This document shows positions 33,697-43,906 of a stretch of DNA of 64,000 nucleotides, in pieces. Position 1 is the first letter of the stretch; the number at the start of each line of letters is the position of its first letter. Source of the stretch: Leptasterias polaris. Its lineage: Eukaryota > Echinodermata > Asteroidea > Forcipulatida > Asteriidae. The stretch covers positions 7,023,001 to 7,087,000 of the forward strand of contig JAZGTN010000037.1 of assembly GCA_037783415.1 (NCBI GenBank), read 5' to 3'. Below the pieces are notes generated by a model, which was not told the origin of the DNA, ran no database searches, and was given only the letters and a program-made list of their open reading frames with translations. Made by a program: the position numbers and the translations under genes.

Positions 33697-33730
33697 AGGG
33701 CCCTCCTGCCGTCCCCAAACCATCTAAGGG
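33660..33730 (+). promoter_or_regulatory. Programmed -1 frameshift site between gag and pol
   Basis: The pol frame is open from 33660 and overlaps gag for 34 nt. The heptamer GGGAAAC at 33672-33678 is read in gag phase as G GGA AAC, the X XXY YYZ form. After a 6-nt spacer, GGACAGCAG (33685-33693) can pair with CTGCCGTCC (33706-33714) with one A-C mismatch, leaving a 12-nt loop that contains the gag stop. Loop bases CCCT (33701-33704) could pair with AGGG (33727-33730) as a pseudoknot. Pol lies in the -1 frame. Confidence 0.75.
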
Positions 33731-33743
33731 TTCAGCGAAACTA

Positions 33744-36700
33744 ATGGCAACTGCGACCAGTTATCACGAGTCTCCTTCATGTGATGATGTCCCAAGTATC
33801 CCCAGGGGTGTCATCGGCGACCAGGCTACTACCCCTGTCTTCGTCGACGGGCACTCCACGATTTGTCTCCTTGATACCGGGTCGCAGGTTACCTGCGTGA
33901 CAGAGAAGTTTTACCAAAGTTTCCTGAAGCACCGCCAACTCCAACCCCTATCGCACCTTGCGGTGATAGGGGCAGCCGACCAAATAGTACCATACAAGGG
34001 TTATATAGAAGTTAGTCTTATGTTCCCTGCTAGCACAGCAGGGACGCAACATGAAATTACTACCCTCGCCCTTGTGTGTCCAAGCCGTCAGGGAAAGGAT
34101 GATGTCCCCCTGCTCGTGGGCACAAACACTAGCGTCGTGAGGGAGATGTTGTGGGTGTGCCAGTTGAAGGCTGGGAAACAGTTTATCAACCATCTCTCCG
34201 TCGATTGTGCTTGGGCGAAAGCCTATAAGTGCAACTCTTTCTCACAATCCGCCCAGACAGCTAGCTGTACTCAGACTGCCGTCCTAAATACAGTTTCTCC
34301 TTCGTTGGTTTCCTTAGATTTTGATTTTAAAGCTTCCCCCCTTCCCATCGAAGGTGTAGATAGAATTAAGAAGTTACTTCATGATAAGATCCAAGTTTTC
34401 TCTCAAGGTGACTTAGATATCGGTTGTACGTCAACAGTCAAACACACTATCAACCTCTCAGATGAGACCCCTTTTCGAGAGAACTGTAGGCGAATTCCTC
34501 CCGCTGACTTTGCTGATGCTAAGCAACATCTTCAAGACCTTCAAGAAAAGGGGATTATCCAGGAATCAGCAAGCCAATTTGCATCACCGATAGTCTTGGT
34601 TCGAAAGAAGAATGGTGACATTCGCCTATGTATTGATTATCGCAAACTGAATGGCCGCACTATAAGGGATCAATACTCAATACCAAGGATAGAAGATACA
34701 CTCCACGCCATGAATGGTTCAAAATGGTTTTCTTGCCTCGATTTAAAGTCTGGATACTATCAGATTGAGATGGCAGAGAAAGATAAACATAAGACTGCTT
34801 TCTGGTGTCCTTTGGGTTTTTATGAGTTCAATCGAATGCCTCAAGGCATTACCAATGCACCTGCCACGTTCCAACGACTCATGGAAAGGTGCATGGGTGA
34901 TCTTCTTCATAATGGTGTATATGTCTATTTAGATGATATAATTGTATTCGCTAACACTGTAGAAGAACATGAAGCCCGTCTTTTCCAGGTTTTGGATCGT
35001 CTCCGTCAGTTTGGGTTAAAACTTAGTCCCGAGAAATGCAAGTTCTTCCAGTCTTCGGTAAAATGTCTTGGGCATGTGATTTCTGCTGATGGTGTTAGCA
35101 CCGACCCATGCAAGATAGATGCAGTTAAATCTTGGCCGGTCCCCAACAACGCCAGAGAACTGAAGTCCTTTCTGGGGTTTACCGGCTACTACAGAAGATT
35201 TGTGGAGAATTATTCTGCAATAGCCAAGCCTTTGAATCAACTGACCGCCGGTTGCGACCTGACGAGAGAACGTTTTGTTAAGAAGTTGAAAACTAAACGT
35301 CAAGCCAAACTTAGAAGCCCCAACGAGCCTTTCGGCGAACTATGGTCTCCATCATGCCAGGTCTCATTCGATACCATTGTGCAGAAACTAACCACTGCTC
35401 CGGTGTTGGGTTTTGTAGACTACAGCCGGCCATTCTTCCTTCACACCGATGCAAGTGGAACTGGGTTGGGAGCGGCTCTGTACCAAGAAGATGACGATGG
35501 TCGCCCCCACGTTATAGCCTATGCCAGCCGTGGCCTGTCTAAGAGCGAGTTAAACTACCCTGCCTACAAGTGGGAGTTTTTGGCTTTAAAGTGGGCGGTA
35601 ACCGAAAAGTTCCGCGACTACTTATATGGTGGTAAGTTCACCGTATTAACAGACAACAATCCGCTGACTTATGTCCTGACGACCGCCAAGCTTGATGCCA
35701 CCGGCCATCGCTGGCTAGCAGCACTATCTAACTTTGATTTCCGAATCAAGTACCGTCCTGGTAGCAAAAACGCTGATGCTGATGGACTGTCACGAAGACC
35801 CCAACCACCACCAACAGCAGATGACGAGTCGAGGGAAGTGGAAGGAAAGATCGCTCAACTCTGCGATCGCATGGGCCACTACAGCGAAGATGGGATTTGT
35901 TCAAAGGAAGTTTTCCAAGCCATTTGCCAACGGCACAGTGTCAGAGTACAAGCAGAGAACACGACAGTTGCCAGGCCAGACGATGATGAGCCAGCCCTTG
36001 TAGAAAGCTTGACCGATTCCCCACAAGCTATCCCACCAGAATTTGTTACCCAGACTGCGTTGCCAATGACGACTCCTGAAGACTGGAGACAACTACAGTG
36101 TGAAGATGATAATATCAGACTCGTTATTGAATGTGTCCAGAATGGTGTATGTCCCCATGGTGCTGAGCGAGCACAGTTGCCAAGAGAGTCCCAGCTCCTC
36201 CTTCGTCATTGGGATAAGTTGAAACTTAATGATGGTGTTTTATACCGCAATAGTTCTAGTAATGGTCGTGAATTATCCCAACTTGTTGTCCCAAAGAATC
36301 AAAGAAAAGAGGCACTCCGAGGCATTCATGACGATGTCGGCCACCTTGGTTTCGACAGGACCCTTGATCTTGCTCGGTCCCGATTCTATTGGCCTAAGAT
36401 GACTACAGATGTGGAGTTCAAATGTCAAACATGTGAGCGGTGCGTACGAAGAAAAAGAAAGGCTATGAAGACCGCACCCCTTGTCTCCATCCAAACCACG
36501 GCACCTATGCAACTCGTGTGCATTGATTTCTTAAGCCTGGAACCTGATGCTAGCAACACCAAAGATATTTTGGTTGTGTCGGACCATTACACCCGCTATG
36601 CACAGGCTTTTCCTACCAAGAATCAGACATCTCATACGGTTGCCAAGGTGTTATGGGAAAACTACTTCGTACACTATGGGTTTCCAGAGCGACTACACTC

Positions 36701-37982
36701 CGACCAGGGACGGGATTTTGAGGCTCGTCTTATTCAAGATTTGTGTACTGTCTCCGGAATTAAGAAGTCGAGAACGACTCCCTACCACCCCCAGGGAAAC
36801 GGTCAGTGTGAGCGATTTAATCAAACCCTGTTAAACATGCTCGGCACCCTAGATGAAGAACAGAAGAAAAAGTGGAGATTATACGTCGGCCCCCTGGTAC
36901 ACGCCTACAACTGTACCAAGCATGCGTCCACCAACATGTCCCCATATTTTCTAATGTTCGGTCGTGAACCAAGACTTCCCATTGATGTTCAGTTTGGATT
37001 GCCAACACAGCAAGGTAAAACTAACCACACCCAGTACGCTATTGACCTTAAGGAGAGGATGCGTCGAGCCCACGAACTTGCCTCAGCCGCTATGGAGAAA
37101 ACCGCTCTGAAGTACAAGGCCCGCTACGACAAACGAGTTCGTGATCATACACTTGAATCAGGGGATCGTGTGTTGGTGAAAAACGTCGGCCTGAAGGGTC
37201 CACACAAACTTGCTGACCGTTGGAGCAAGACAGTTTATCGGGTACGACAACGACTGAGTCCAGATATTCCAGTCTATTTGGTAGAGCCAATCGATGATGA
37301 TGGTCCACTGAAAACACTTCATCGCAACATGCTCCTCCCATGTGGCTTTGTCCCCTCATGTGAAGATGAACCTAGTGCTAGGAACCGACCACAGCCTAAA
37401 CCCCGCCGTAGGCGTCCCCATCGAAGACCACTCCCAACGCCACAAAATGACGATATGGCAGATGCATTGGACTCCGACATTTCTGATGATAACTTTTATG
37501 TTTTACGTCCAGTCCCCGCCCCAAGAAAGACAGCCACTCTTAACCCAAGCGCACCAGTCTTTATTCCGGTACCTTCGATAGATGATGTCATTGAAGTATC
37601 CACCCCGACGGAGGAGAGTGAACCTGCCCAATGCTCACCCAGCCTAGTCTCCGATGAGCCAATGCCCTCTGAAGAAAGTCCTACTACTTCTTCTTCTTCT
37701 TCACACTCGTCATCTGATGACCCAGAGGACAAGAGTATAACGGGAGAGGAGTCTAACCCTGAACCCCCAGTTCATGTAGCCAGTGGGACAACCTCAGTCG
37801 ATACAGATACTAAAGACACCCCTATTCCCTATCCACGGCGAAATAGGAAACCGCCTCAATATTATGGTTTTGAAGAGCAAAAAGCAAAACTTCTTGAGCA
37901 GCATTTAACTATGCAACAGAGAGCTTTAGAAGTTACCAGTAGTTTAATTAGTGCATTTTATCACAAGGATCAGAATTGTTGA
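33744..37982 (+). CDS. pol: Pol polyprotein: protease, RT, RNase H, integrase
   Basis: Pol matures the particle, copies the RNA and inserts the DNA. The 1412-residue frame is counted here from its first ATG, but expression is expected by -1 frameshift from gag, so the real N-terminus lies upstream. Protease has the active site DTGSQ at 44-48. RT spans about 270-460 with LDLKSGYYQIE, MPQGITNAPATFQ and the catalytic YLDD at 395-398. RNase H has HTDASG (D569), TDNNPLTY (D637) and NADADGLSRR (D678). Integrase has a zinc finger (H862, H867, C894, C897), the triad D928, D987, E1023 (35 residues between the last two) and a GPY/F-like module near 1150. The ~190-residue tail is basic (PRRRRPHRRP), then serine- and acid-rich, ending RRNRKPPQYYGF. 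No env follows. No stops or missing catalytic residues were found. Confidence 0.97.
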   Translation: MATATSYHESPSCDDVPSIPRGVIGDQATTPVFVDGHSTICLLDTGSQVTCVTEKFYQSFLKHRQLQPLSHLAVIGAADQIVPYKGYIEVSLMFPASTAGTQHEITTLALVCPSRQGKDDVPLLVGTNTSVVREMLWVCQLKAGKQFINHLSVDCAWAKAYKCNSFSQSAQTASCTQTAVLNTVSPSLVSLDFDFKASPLPIEGVDRIKKLLHDKIQVFSQGDLDIGCTSTVKHTINLSDETPFRENCRRIPPADFADAKQHLQDLQEKGIIQESASQFASPIVLVRKKNGDIRLCIDYRKLNGRTIRDQYSIPRIEDTLHAMNGSKWFSCLDLKSGYYQIEMAEKDKHKTAFWCPLGFYEFNRMPQGITNAPATFQRLMERCMGDLLHNGVYVYLDDIIVFANTVEEHEARLFQVLDRLRQFGLKLSPEKCKFFQSSVKCLGHVISADGVSTDPCKIDAVKSWPVPNNARELKSFLGFTGYYRRFVENYSAIAKPLNQLTAGCDLTRERFVKKLKTKRQAKLRSPNEPFGELWSPSCQVSFDTIVQKLTTAPVLGFVDYSRPFFLHTDASGTGLGAALYQEDDDGRPHVIAYASRGLSKSELNYPAYKWEFLALKWAVTEKFRDYLYGGKFTVLTDNNPLTYVLTTAKLDATGHRWLAALSNFDFRIKYRPGSKNADADGLSRRPQPPPTADDESREVEGKIAQLCDRMGHYSEDGICSKEVFQAICQRHSVRVQAENTTVARPDDDEPALVESLTDSPQAIPPEFVTQTALPMTTPEDWRQLQCEDDNIRLVIECVQNGVCPHGAERAQLPRESQLLLRHWDKLKLNDGVLYRNSSSNGRELSQLVVPKNQRKEALRGIHDDVGHLGFDRTLDLARSRFYWPKMTTDVEFKCQTCERCVRRKRKAMKTAPLVSIQTTAPMQLVCIDFLSLEPDASNTKDILVVSDHYTRYAQAFPTKNQTSHTVAKVLWENYFVHYGFPERLHSDQGRDFEARLIQDLCTVSGIKKSRTTPYHPQGNGQCERFNQTLLNMLGTLDEEQKKKWRLYVGPLVHAYNCTKHASTNMSPYFLMFGREPRLPIDVQFGLPTQQGKTNHTQYAIDLKERMRRAHELASAAMEKTALKYKARYDKRVRDHTLESGDRVLVKNVGLKGPHKLADRWSKTVYRVRQRLSPDIPVYLVEPIDDDGPLKTLHRNMLLPCGFVPSCEDEPSARNRPQPKPRRRRPHRRPLPTPQNDDMADALDSDISDDNFYVLRPVPAPRKTATLNPSAPVFIPVPSIDDVIEVSTPTEESEPAQCSPSLVSDEPMPSEESPTTSSSSSHSSSDDPEDKSITGEESNPEPPVHVASGTTSVDTDTKDTPIPYPRRNRKPPQYYGFEEQKAKLLEQHLTMQQRALEVTSSLISAFYHKDQNC

Positions 37983-38037
37983 AGTCCTTTGATAGTAGGA
38001 TACATGTCGAGGACGCCATGATTTAAGAAGCCGAGAA
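37983..38037 (+). promoter_or_regulatory. Pre-LTR region with weak polypurine tract
   Basis: Only 55 bp separate the pol stop from the 3' LTR. The purine-rich 'aagaagccgagaa' (38025-38037) touches the LTR and is the best plus-strand primer candidate, although two C interrupt it. 'gtcgaggacg' at 38006-38015 is an alternative. Confidence 0.4.
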
Positions 38038-40181
38038 TGTCGGACTCTGTTACACATTTCATATTAATATTATTATAACTCTTTTAGACTAGTCCGACGA
38101 AGATTTATTATTTAGACAAACACCACATGTGTGAGTGCATGGAGGTAGAATTGAAGACTTCTCCTTATCAGTCGTAAAACAAACGATCGTTAAACCACGT
38201 CCTAGAGTTACTGTTCCCACGGTTTCTCCTGACCACAGCACATTAATTGCCATGTCCGGAATTTCCCCCTCTCGCAAGCTCAGTAGTTTCTTTGTCTTAA
38301 ATAGTTTGCCCAAATTTGGTCGTCTTTGCTGACCACGAAGTTATTTTAAAATGTAGTCCACTAGTCTTTTTTTGTGATTGGTTGAAGCTCATTTAGGACA
38401 TCATTGTTTTAAGACTTTGACCAATCAAATAGTTATTTCTGTCCGAGTGCGTGACCAGCCGGGTTTTAAACCCATGTTTCGCTCCTGGCTCCTCAGAAGC
38501 GAGAACGGCCTGAGATGCTAAGTCAGAAAAAGTGTCCCGCTATACACTTTGTCTTGACTTGATTGGAACGCGACGACTTTTCCCTAAAAGTGGTTCCTAA
38601 ACTATTGCATCCCTTTTTCACGTGCTCTGTTGATACAGGTAAGCTACTTTTCATGTTATTTTCTATGTATAAACTTATTCCTTAATTGTATTTGATTATT
38701 GATTGATTGATTGTTCAACAAGGTGGTTGAAAACAAACTCAAGATGGATGGAACAGTCCAATATGAGTTTCTAAATAGATTGTTTGAACAATGCTGTTAA
38801 CTGTTTTTTGAGATGTATAGGATCACTAAATAATCTTTGTGTAACCTTTCTTATTGCTCACTACGTATACGGAAAAGCTTTAGGAGTTCCGTCCAATTAC
38901 CGTTAGATTTTTGTGTTGCTTATATCTTTGATTTAGTTGTATAGCATTTTATTGATTGTAACAATTATACACTCGTATCTATTATTGTCGTTTATCAAGG
39001 CGTTTCATTTCTTGATAGAAATCCATTTAGTTATTGGAATACTTAATTGAAGCATTCTCTGATTCAATCCAAGTTATCAAAACTAAACCGTTTATTGATA
39101 GCCATGATTCTATACTTTTGTCGAGACTTTCAAACACAAGTACTGCGCCTATAATTCTTGGCTATACTTATTTTGTCCTGAGATAACCTGTTTATAGTAT
39201 AGCATGGTCATGCACATTATTTTCAACTAGTAGATTATACGACTGTTTGCTGTTTGGGATTATAAACAATTGGGATCTTTGACCGGTTGACCACCTATGT
39301 TCCGCACACATACACACAAAGATCTACGTTGAGCGATATCCTTGATATGTTTTATTCAATATTCCTTTTCGAAGCCCAAGTGTTTTCCACATGATTATTA
39401 TGTTCCTGAGAGAACATGTTCAAGTCGCCAATTTCATTGAACGAGTGATATTTTGTTTATTATAATTAGTTAGACTCAATTTTCTATGGTTGGTTGTATT
39501 TTGCATAATTGATTGATATAGAAGCGAGAACGTCCTGAGATGCTAAGTCAGAAAAAGTGTCCCGCTATACACTTTGTCTTGACTTGATTGGAACGCGACG
39601 ACTTTTCCCTAAAAGTGGTTCCTAAACTATTGCATCCCTTTTTCACGTGCTCTGTTGATACAGATGTACTAGCCCCCAGGTCCGCTTTGGTAGATATGAC
39701 CCGGTTCATCTCTCCACCTTGCCCCGCTTCTCAACCCCTTTCATCGCCTTTTTCCTGGACCTTGAAGTTGTCATCTTGGAGCCCATCTGAGTGACGTGTA
39801 CCTTCCATCCCCAGCCGTAGAAGTGCAGATAAACCCAGCTAAGATCTTTACCAATATCCATGTATTTTCACCGATGTATTTTTGTATATTTTATCAAGTG
39901 TTAGATCGTATTCCATTTGATGATAATAACTTCTAACTGAAGCTATTGTATTTTAACCTACACTTGTATTTATCAAATTCTTTATATTTCAATTGCTTGT
40001 TTATCATTTACATACTGTTGTTGGCATTATTCGTATGAACCAATAATAATACGGTGATTCCAGTTGGAGAATCAACCCACATATATAGCTGTCCGTTGCG
40101 TTTATTTACCGAGCAAGTTTCCCTTACACAACATAGAACCGATCGCAGGCTCTAAATTAATAGAGGTAAAAACCTGTGACA
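38038..40181 (+). repeat. 3' LTR (2144 bp)
   Basis: It is the same sequence as the 5' LTR at an offset of 7903, including both 144-bp copies (38495-38638 and 39520-39663) and the single base by which they differ. It ends CTGTGACA. The transcript's polyadenylation site should lie here, but I found no AATAAA. Confidence 0.97.
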
Positions 40182-40329
40182 CACGCATATAGGCCCGCCC
40201 CGTAAACTCCCTTAGCATACAGTGCAAAATGCTAAATATTAAAAAAATTCGTTAAAAATACTTAACAGTCTCACAGCGTTTTACTTTAAAGAGAAAAAGT
40301 ATGTATTGACTCCCTAAACTGTTATCCTC
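40182..40329. other. Right flank of the retrotransposon
   Basis: Short AT-rich flank with no repeat ends recognised. It starts CACGCATATAGG, which does not repeat the left flank. Confidence 0.4.
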
Positions 40330-40568
40330 CTGCTCAATTTGACACAGGTCGTCCTGACGAGGCCCGTCGAGTTATTCTCCCTCCGAATAAAACCACCCCT
40401 ACACTTGTGTACATTTCCAAACGTCCAATCACCAGTCTAGAAAAGAAAAAAAAAACATCTACCTCTCGGCAGGTAGGGACTGAAAACCCAATCCACATGC
40501 AACGTTCCGGTTCGGGATTCGAACCGGGGTCCACAGACTCCCAGATGAAAGGCAGGGTAAGAAGCCAC
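40330..40568 (-). mobile_element. tRNA-derived SINE, second type
   Basis: On the minus strand the head reads 'caggtttgctcagtggctt' (A-box-like) and then CCGGTTCGAATCCCGAACC (B box, plus-strand 40508-40526). The body beyond differs from the 'gatcagcagagtgtg' SINEs, so this is another tRNA-derived family. A 10-A run at 40447 interrupts the body. Confidence 0.6.
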
Positions 40569-40586
40569 TGAGCAAACCTGATGCGG

Positions 40587-41302
40587 GCCTTTTCGAAATC
40601 ACGGATTCGTCTTCAGCTCCCAAGAGGGACTCCGTCTGTCATTTAGAAAATGTGTGCTTTTGGTACTGATGGCTTCAAAAAGGAGCTCAAACCACAGCCG
40701 TGGTTTCGACAAGGGTCTATGACGAGACTGCAAGCCACATTTAAGCCTGCGCAAAACGTCGCACTTTTGCCGTGCCGAACTCAAATAATTAGAAAACGAT
40801 GAATTCAATTCGACAAAAGAGCAACGTTTAGCGCAAACCTTTGATTTAAGTTCGACACTGCCGTGTAGCACGGTAAGCTCTGTCGTGCTACACGGTAGTT
40901 GCATGACATTCGTGATATACGTCGCGCTCTTGCCGTGTCGAATCGAAATGAATTCTCAGTCGGGTGGTGCTCTTTGGGAATACGCATGCGCAAAGCGTTT
41001 GAAAATGTGTTTTTCTATGTTTTCTAATAATGTGAACATTCTTTCTAGTAGTACCGTAGCTGGGAGTATTCCGAGATGGGATGGGAAACAACTCAGACTT
41101 GAACAAACATAATCTGTAGAATTTCAGAATTTAATTTATGGATTTTGTTTCACACTATAAAAAAGTTAATGATTGCCCCACTTTTGCGTGGCAAAAGTGC
41201 GACGTTAAGCGCAGGCCTAAATTGAGCCAAACGTTTTTCAAAAAACTGACGGAACCATAGCCGGAGCCCGCCAAATCGAAGCAGTGGCTTCGAAAATGGC
41301 CT
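40587..41302. mobile_element. TTTCGAAA MITE with a nested TIR element
   Basis: One complete TTTCGAAA unit lies at 40587-40717 ('ggccttttcgaaatcacgg' to 'ccgtggtttcgacaagggtc'). A further end lies at 41267-41302 ('cagtggcttcgaaaatggcc'). Between them, 40743-41219 is bounded by 'aagcctgcgcaaaacgtcgc' with 'acttttgcc', and the inverted 'ggcaaaagtgcgacg' with 'ttaagcgcaggcct'. Inside that is the palindrome CCGTGTAGCACGG and CGTGCTACACGG around 40860-40897. The layers are noncoding. Confidence 0.55.
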
Positions 41303-41603
41303 AGTGGGCATGCGCGTTAACAACCACCGCATATCTTACAGTCGGGGAATATTACATATACCCGCTAAATCAAGGGTGTTCACAGTCACTCGTTATCGCT
41401 CAAAATCGATTGTCTTGAAAATTACAAGATGCAATTCATCTCTTCAACCTTGCATTTGAAATCCTGGATTTCCTCTTTGCAACGACCGGCGCCCTTGCAT
41501 GCATTTTGTTTCTGATGCCGTGCGCTTTGATAAAAGGTCTGTTAAATTCAGTTCAGACAGTTCAGTTTAGTTTAAGTTCCACTGGATCAGTTTGCTTAGA
41601 CAA
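41303..41603. other. Unassigned sequence
   Basis: Nothing recognised beyond short words such as 'cagttcagacagttcagttt' (41559-41578). Confidence 0.35.
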
Positions 41604-41911
41604 TAGACTTTGCAAGTCTCGTGCGTATGCGATCGAACTACCGGAACAAGTTGCATGATTCCCAACTATACTGAGTTTTACGTGTGAGCGATTTTGTTTC
41701 TTCAAATACTTTAGTTTAGTTTATGGCTAAACAAAATAAAAATGTTTTATTATAATTCTGGGAAGGTAAAATTAAGCGATGAAATATATACGAAAGTTAA
41801 ATGAATCTAACAAATCAACAAAGAAAACCCATGTACAAGACTTGACTTTGGATTCCGGTTTACTAAAATTCAAACAAATAAGGATTTTGCCGAAATGAAT
41901 ATCATGCTTTA

Positions 41912-42085
41912 ATAGACCTTATGCATTGACGTCACCAAGCCGCCATCTTAGAGGTAAACTGATGATGAAGCAATGGAAACGCGCTGATTTGTACGCGCGG
42001 CGCACAGAACTGGCCAATGAACATCTTCCTTTTGACCTCTAGGCGAGGGCGCCCTTCTCAAATGACGTCATATGCATAAGGTCTA
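41912..42085. mobile_element. CRE-bearing MITE, copy 1
   Basis: Terminal inverted repeats GACCTTATGCATTGACGTCA and TGACGTCATATGCATAAGG-TC are flanked by TA on both sides. Each TIR contains a perfect TGACGTCA (41927-41934 and 42063-42070). Second copy at 62.7 kb. It is noncoding and about 170 bp. Confidence 0.75.
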
Positions 42086-42110
42086 TTGAACCGATGTAAC
42101 GATCGGGCAA

Positions 42111-42274
42111 ATTCGGGCATGATTCGCAACTGGGGTTTCTACACACACTTCATTCGGGCATGATTCGCAACTGGGGTTTCTACAAACACTTCATTCGGGC
42201 ATGATTCGCAACTGGGGTTTCTACAAACACTTCATTCGGGCATGATTCGCAACTGGGGTTTCTACACACACTTC
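42111..42274. repeat. Tandem repeat, 4 x 41 bp
   Basis: The unit begins ATTCGGGCATGATTCGCAAC and continues 'tggggtttctacaaacactt'. Copies start at 42111, 42152, 42193 and 42234. Copies 1 and 4 have 'acacaca' where copies 2 and 3 have 'acaaaca'; otherwise they look identical, so the array is young. Confidence 0.95.
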
Positions 42275-42562
42275 ATTCGTTTCAAACATCCTTACAGCGC
42301 ATGGTTTATAGCATTAGTTCATCTGGCAACAAATATCAATTCCCAAGTGTTAACTGTATTTTTAACATTAATTTAACAACATATTTTGTATTATATAAAA
42401 ACTAAATTTTTATTTATACAAAATTGCTATGAGTATTTATATTTTCAGGATTTTTGCATAGAGTTTAAAAGGAAGACTTGTTTTTACAACATAATTATCA
42501 GCTTCTTCGTTCGACTTGTTTTCTCGTTTTCGATAGACCGCGAGAGTTACACAGTCAATAAA

Positions 42563-43635
42563 ACAAATGGCTAGCTGGCCAAGCTATACTCAAGTAGCGG
42601 TGTTTGAGCCATCAGGGCCCAATTTCATGGCTCTGCTTACCGCCGAATTCTGCGCTTGCGATCACCATTCTCCGCTTACCGAGCAAGCGGCACCATCCGC
42701 GGTACCATCAGGGCACACCGCCACTTTCGCTCTAGTTGGAACTTGGAAGCCGGTATGCCTGAAGGTGGGGTCCACAACAATTGGTGCTCGATTTGGGGCA
42801 TGGTGTAACTCCCCCCCCCCCCCCCCCCACCCCCATTGTGTGCCTGGATTCTCAGGACTTTTTCAGATAATTTTAGAGCTGGGGTTCTTTGCGCACGAGC
42901 GAAATTTACTAAACTTTTTGTTTGCTGTGTTTCAGTAAATCTTTTCCGTTTCACAGTAATAACTTACATTTCCTTTTTCTATTTTCAATTTTTGTCAGTG
43001 ATTGTGTTTGGTGTAAAATTTGTTTTATCTTTTGACTATAAGTTATGATAGTTATTTTACTCTGCGTGTTGTTTTCTAATTTGGAGGAGTTTCTATGCAT
43101 CACAGACCCTCGAAAACGACTTTGGTTGAATGGGCTACCGTGTGTATAAAAAGAGTTTAAATAAATAAATTAATTAATAAGTAAATAAAGATGCTCAAGT
43201 GACATTGAACTGCAGCAGTAATTTTATGACTTGACCCTTGACGAAAGAGACAAGATGCATCATTAACAAGCTCTATAGTAAAACCCACACCAGAGGATGA
43301 ATAAACACATGGGTGCCTCTGTACACTCAACATGAAACAAATCCACATCAGTGTTATAAATGGTCGTTGGTGTATAATGACATGGTCTGAGTACCTGACT
43401 AATAATGCATGCCCCTTTTCACACTCAGTCGGCTCCACACCTGTAGCCAATCGTCATCCGTAATTAACGACGGACTTACGTACTGTCCTTCAACTCTTTT
43501 TTGCGAATGATCTGCCCCCGCGTCTCGATTACACGCGCCTAAGTTAAAGAGTGTGCGCAACATTGGTTTAAAGGTTGACAACATAAATCAATTTGGGCTG
43601 AACAAAGAAAAGCGTTCTATTTCTTCATATTTAAA
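42563..43635. other. Unassigned sequence with a poly-C tract
   Basis: There are 18 C at 42811-42828. ORFs of 123 and 92 residues here run through the homopolymer on opposite strands and have no domain. A TAAA/TTAA-rich stretch lies at 43157-43190. Confidence 0.45.
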
Positions 43636-43906
43636 AAATAAATGTTCATGCACTTAACTTTACATGGTACTAAGATAGCTTTGGTGAAAAGAAATCAAGT
43701 AATGCTTTAGTTTTTGAGAAATTGGCGAAACGACAGTTTTGATCTCGAAGACCAAAACTCGATGTTTGAAAACAGTGAAAACGATTTGTCATTATTTTGT
43801 TCTCGTGATTCCATTGACCGATTCAGCTTATTTCATGTATATGTTGGGTCACATATAGTACAAGTACTTGTCTACGACAATTATAAAATGTTGTACTTGC
43901 TTTAAA
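43636..43906. mobile_element. TTAA-type MITE, subfamily B, partial copy
   Basis: Shared words: 'aataaatgttcatgcactta', 'tttgaaaacagtgaaaacga', 'atgttgggtcacata' and the end 'ttgtacttgctttaaagg' with TTAA. The left terminus is missing or decayed. Confidence 0.55.

Larger units (their letters stand above)
30135..40181 (+). mobile_element. Intact Ty3/gypsy LTR retrotransposon
   Basis: The element is 10,047 bp: two 2144-bp LTRs, a primer-binding site, gag, a -1-shifted pol and no env. Domain order in pol is protease, RT, RNase H, integrase, the Ty3/gypsy (Metaviridae) order. Both genes are uninterrupted and the key catalytic residues are present. The LTRs looked identical when read row by row at a constant 7903-bp offset, which implies very recent insertion. 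No target-site duplication is evident: the left flank ends ACAAA and the right flank starts CACGC. The polypurine tract before the 3' LTR is weak. Clade within Ty3/gypsy is not assigned. Confidence 0.97.
41604..42562 (+). mobile_element. Diverged third copy of the 715-bp TIR element, with insertions
   Basis: The left end 'atagactttgcaagtctcgt' and right end 'gcgagagttacacagtcaat' match the TIRs of the copies at 5.7 and 51.6 kb, with more changes. Internal words such as 'aagaaaaccc', 'gcttccggtt'-like 'gattccggttta' and the terminal 'tcgacttgttttctcg' keep the order. A MITE (41912-42085) and a 41-bp tandem array (42111-42274) lie inside. The conserved ~55-residue frame of the other copies is lost here. 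Confidence 0.55.

Noticed and set aside
33744..33746. ATG at 33744 as the true start of Pol
   Set aside because: The pol frame is open upstream to 33660 and overlaps gag with a phased slippery heptamer, so frameshift expression explains it better than internal initiation.
37983..38037. An env gene after pol
   Set aside because: Only 55 bp separate the pol stop from the 3' LTR, and no other frame fits.
42111..42274. CRISPR array
   Set aside because: The 41-bp units are directly adjacent with no spacers.
42567..42954. 123- and 92-residue ORFs on opposite strands
   Set aside because: Both run through the poly-C tract at 42811, giving polyproline or polyglycine, and neither has a domain.
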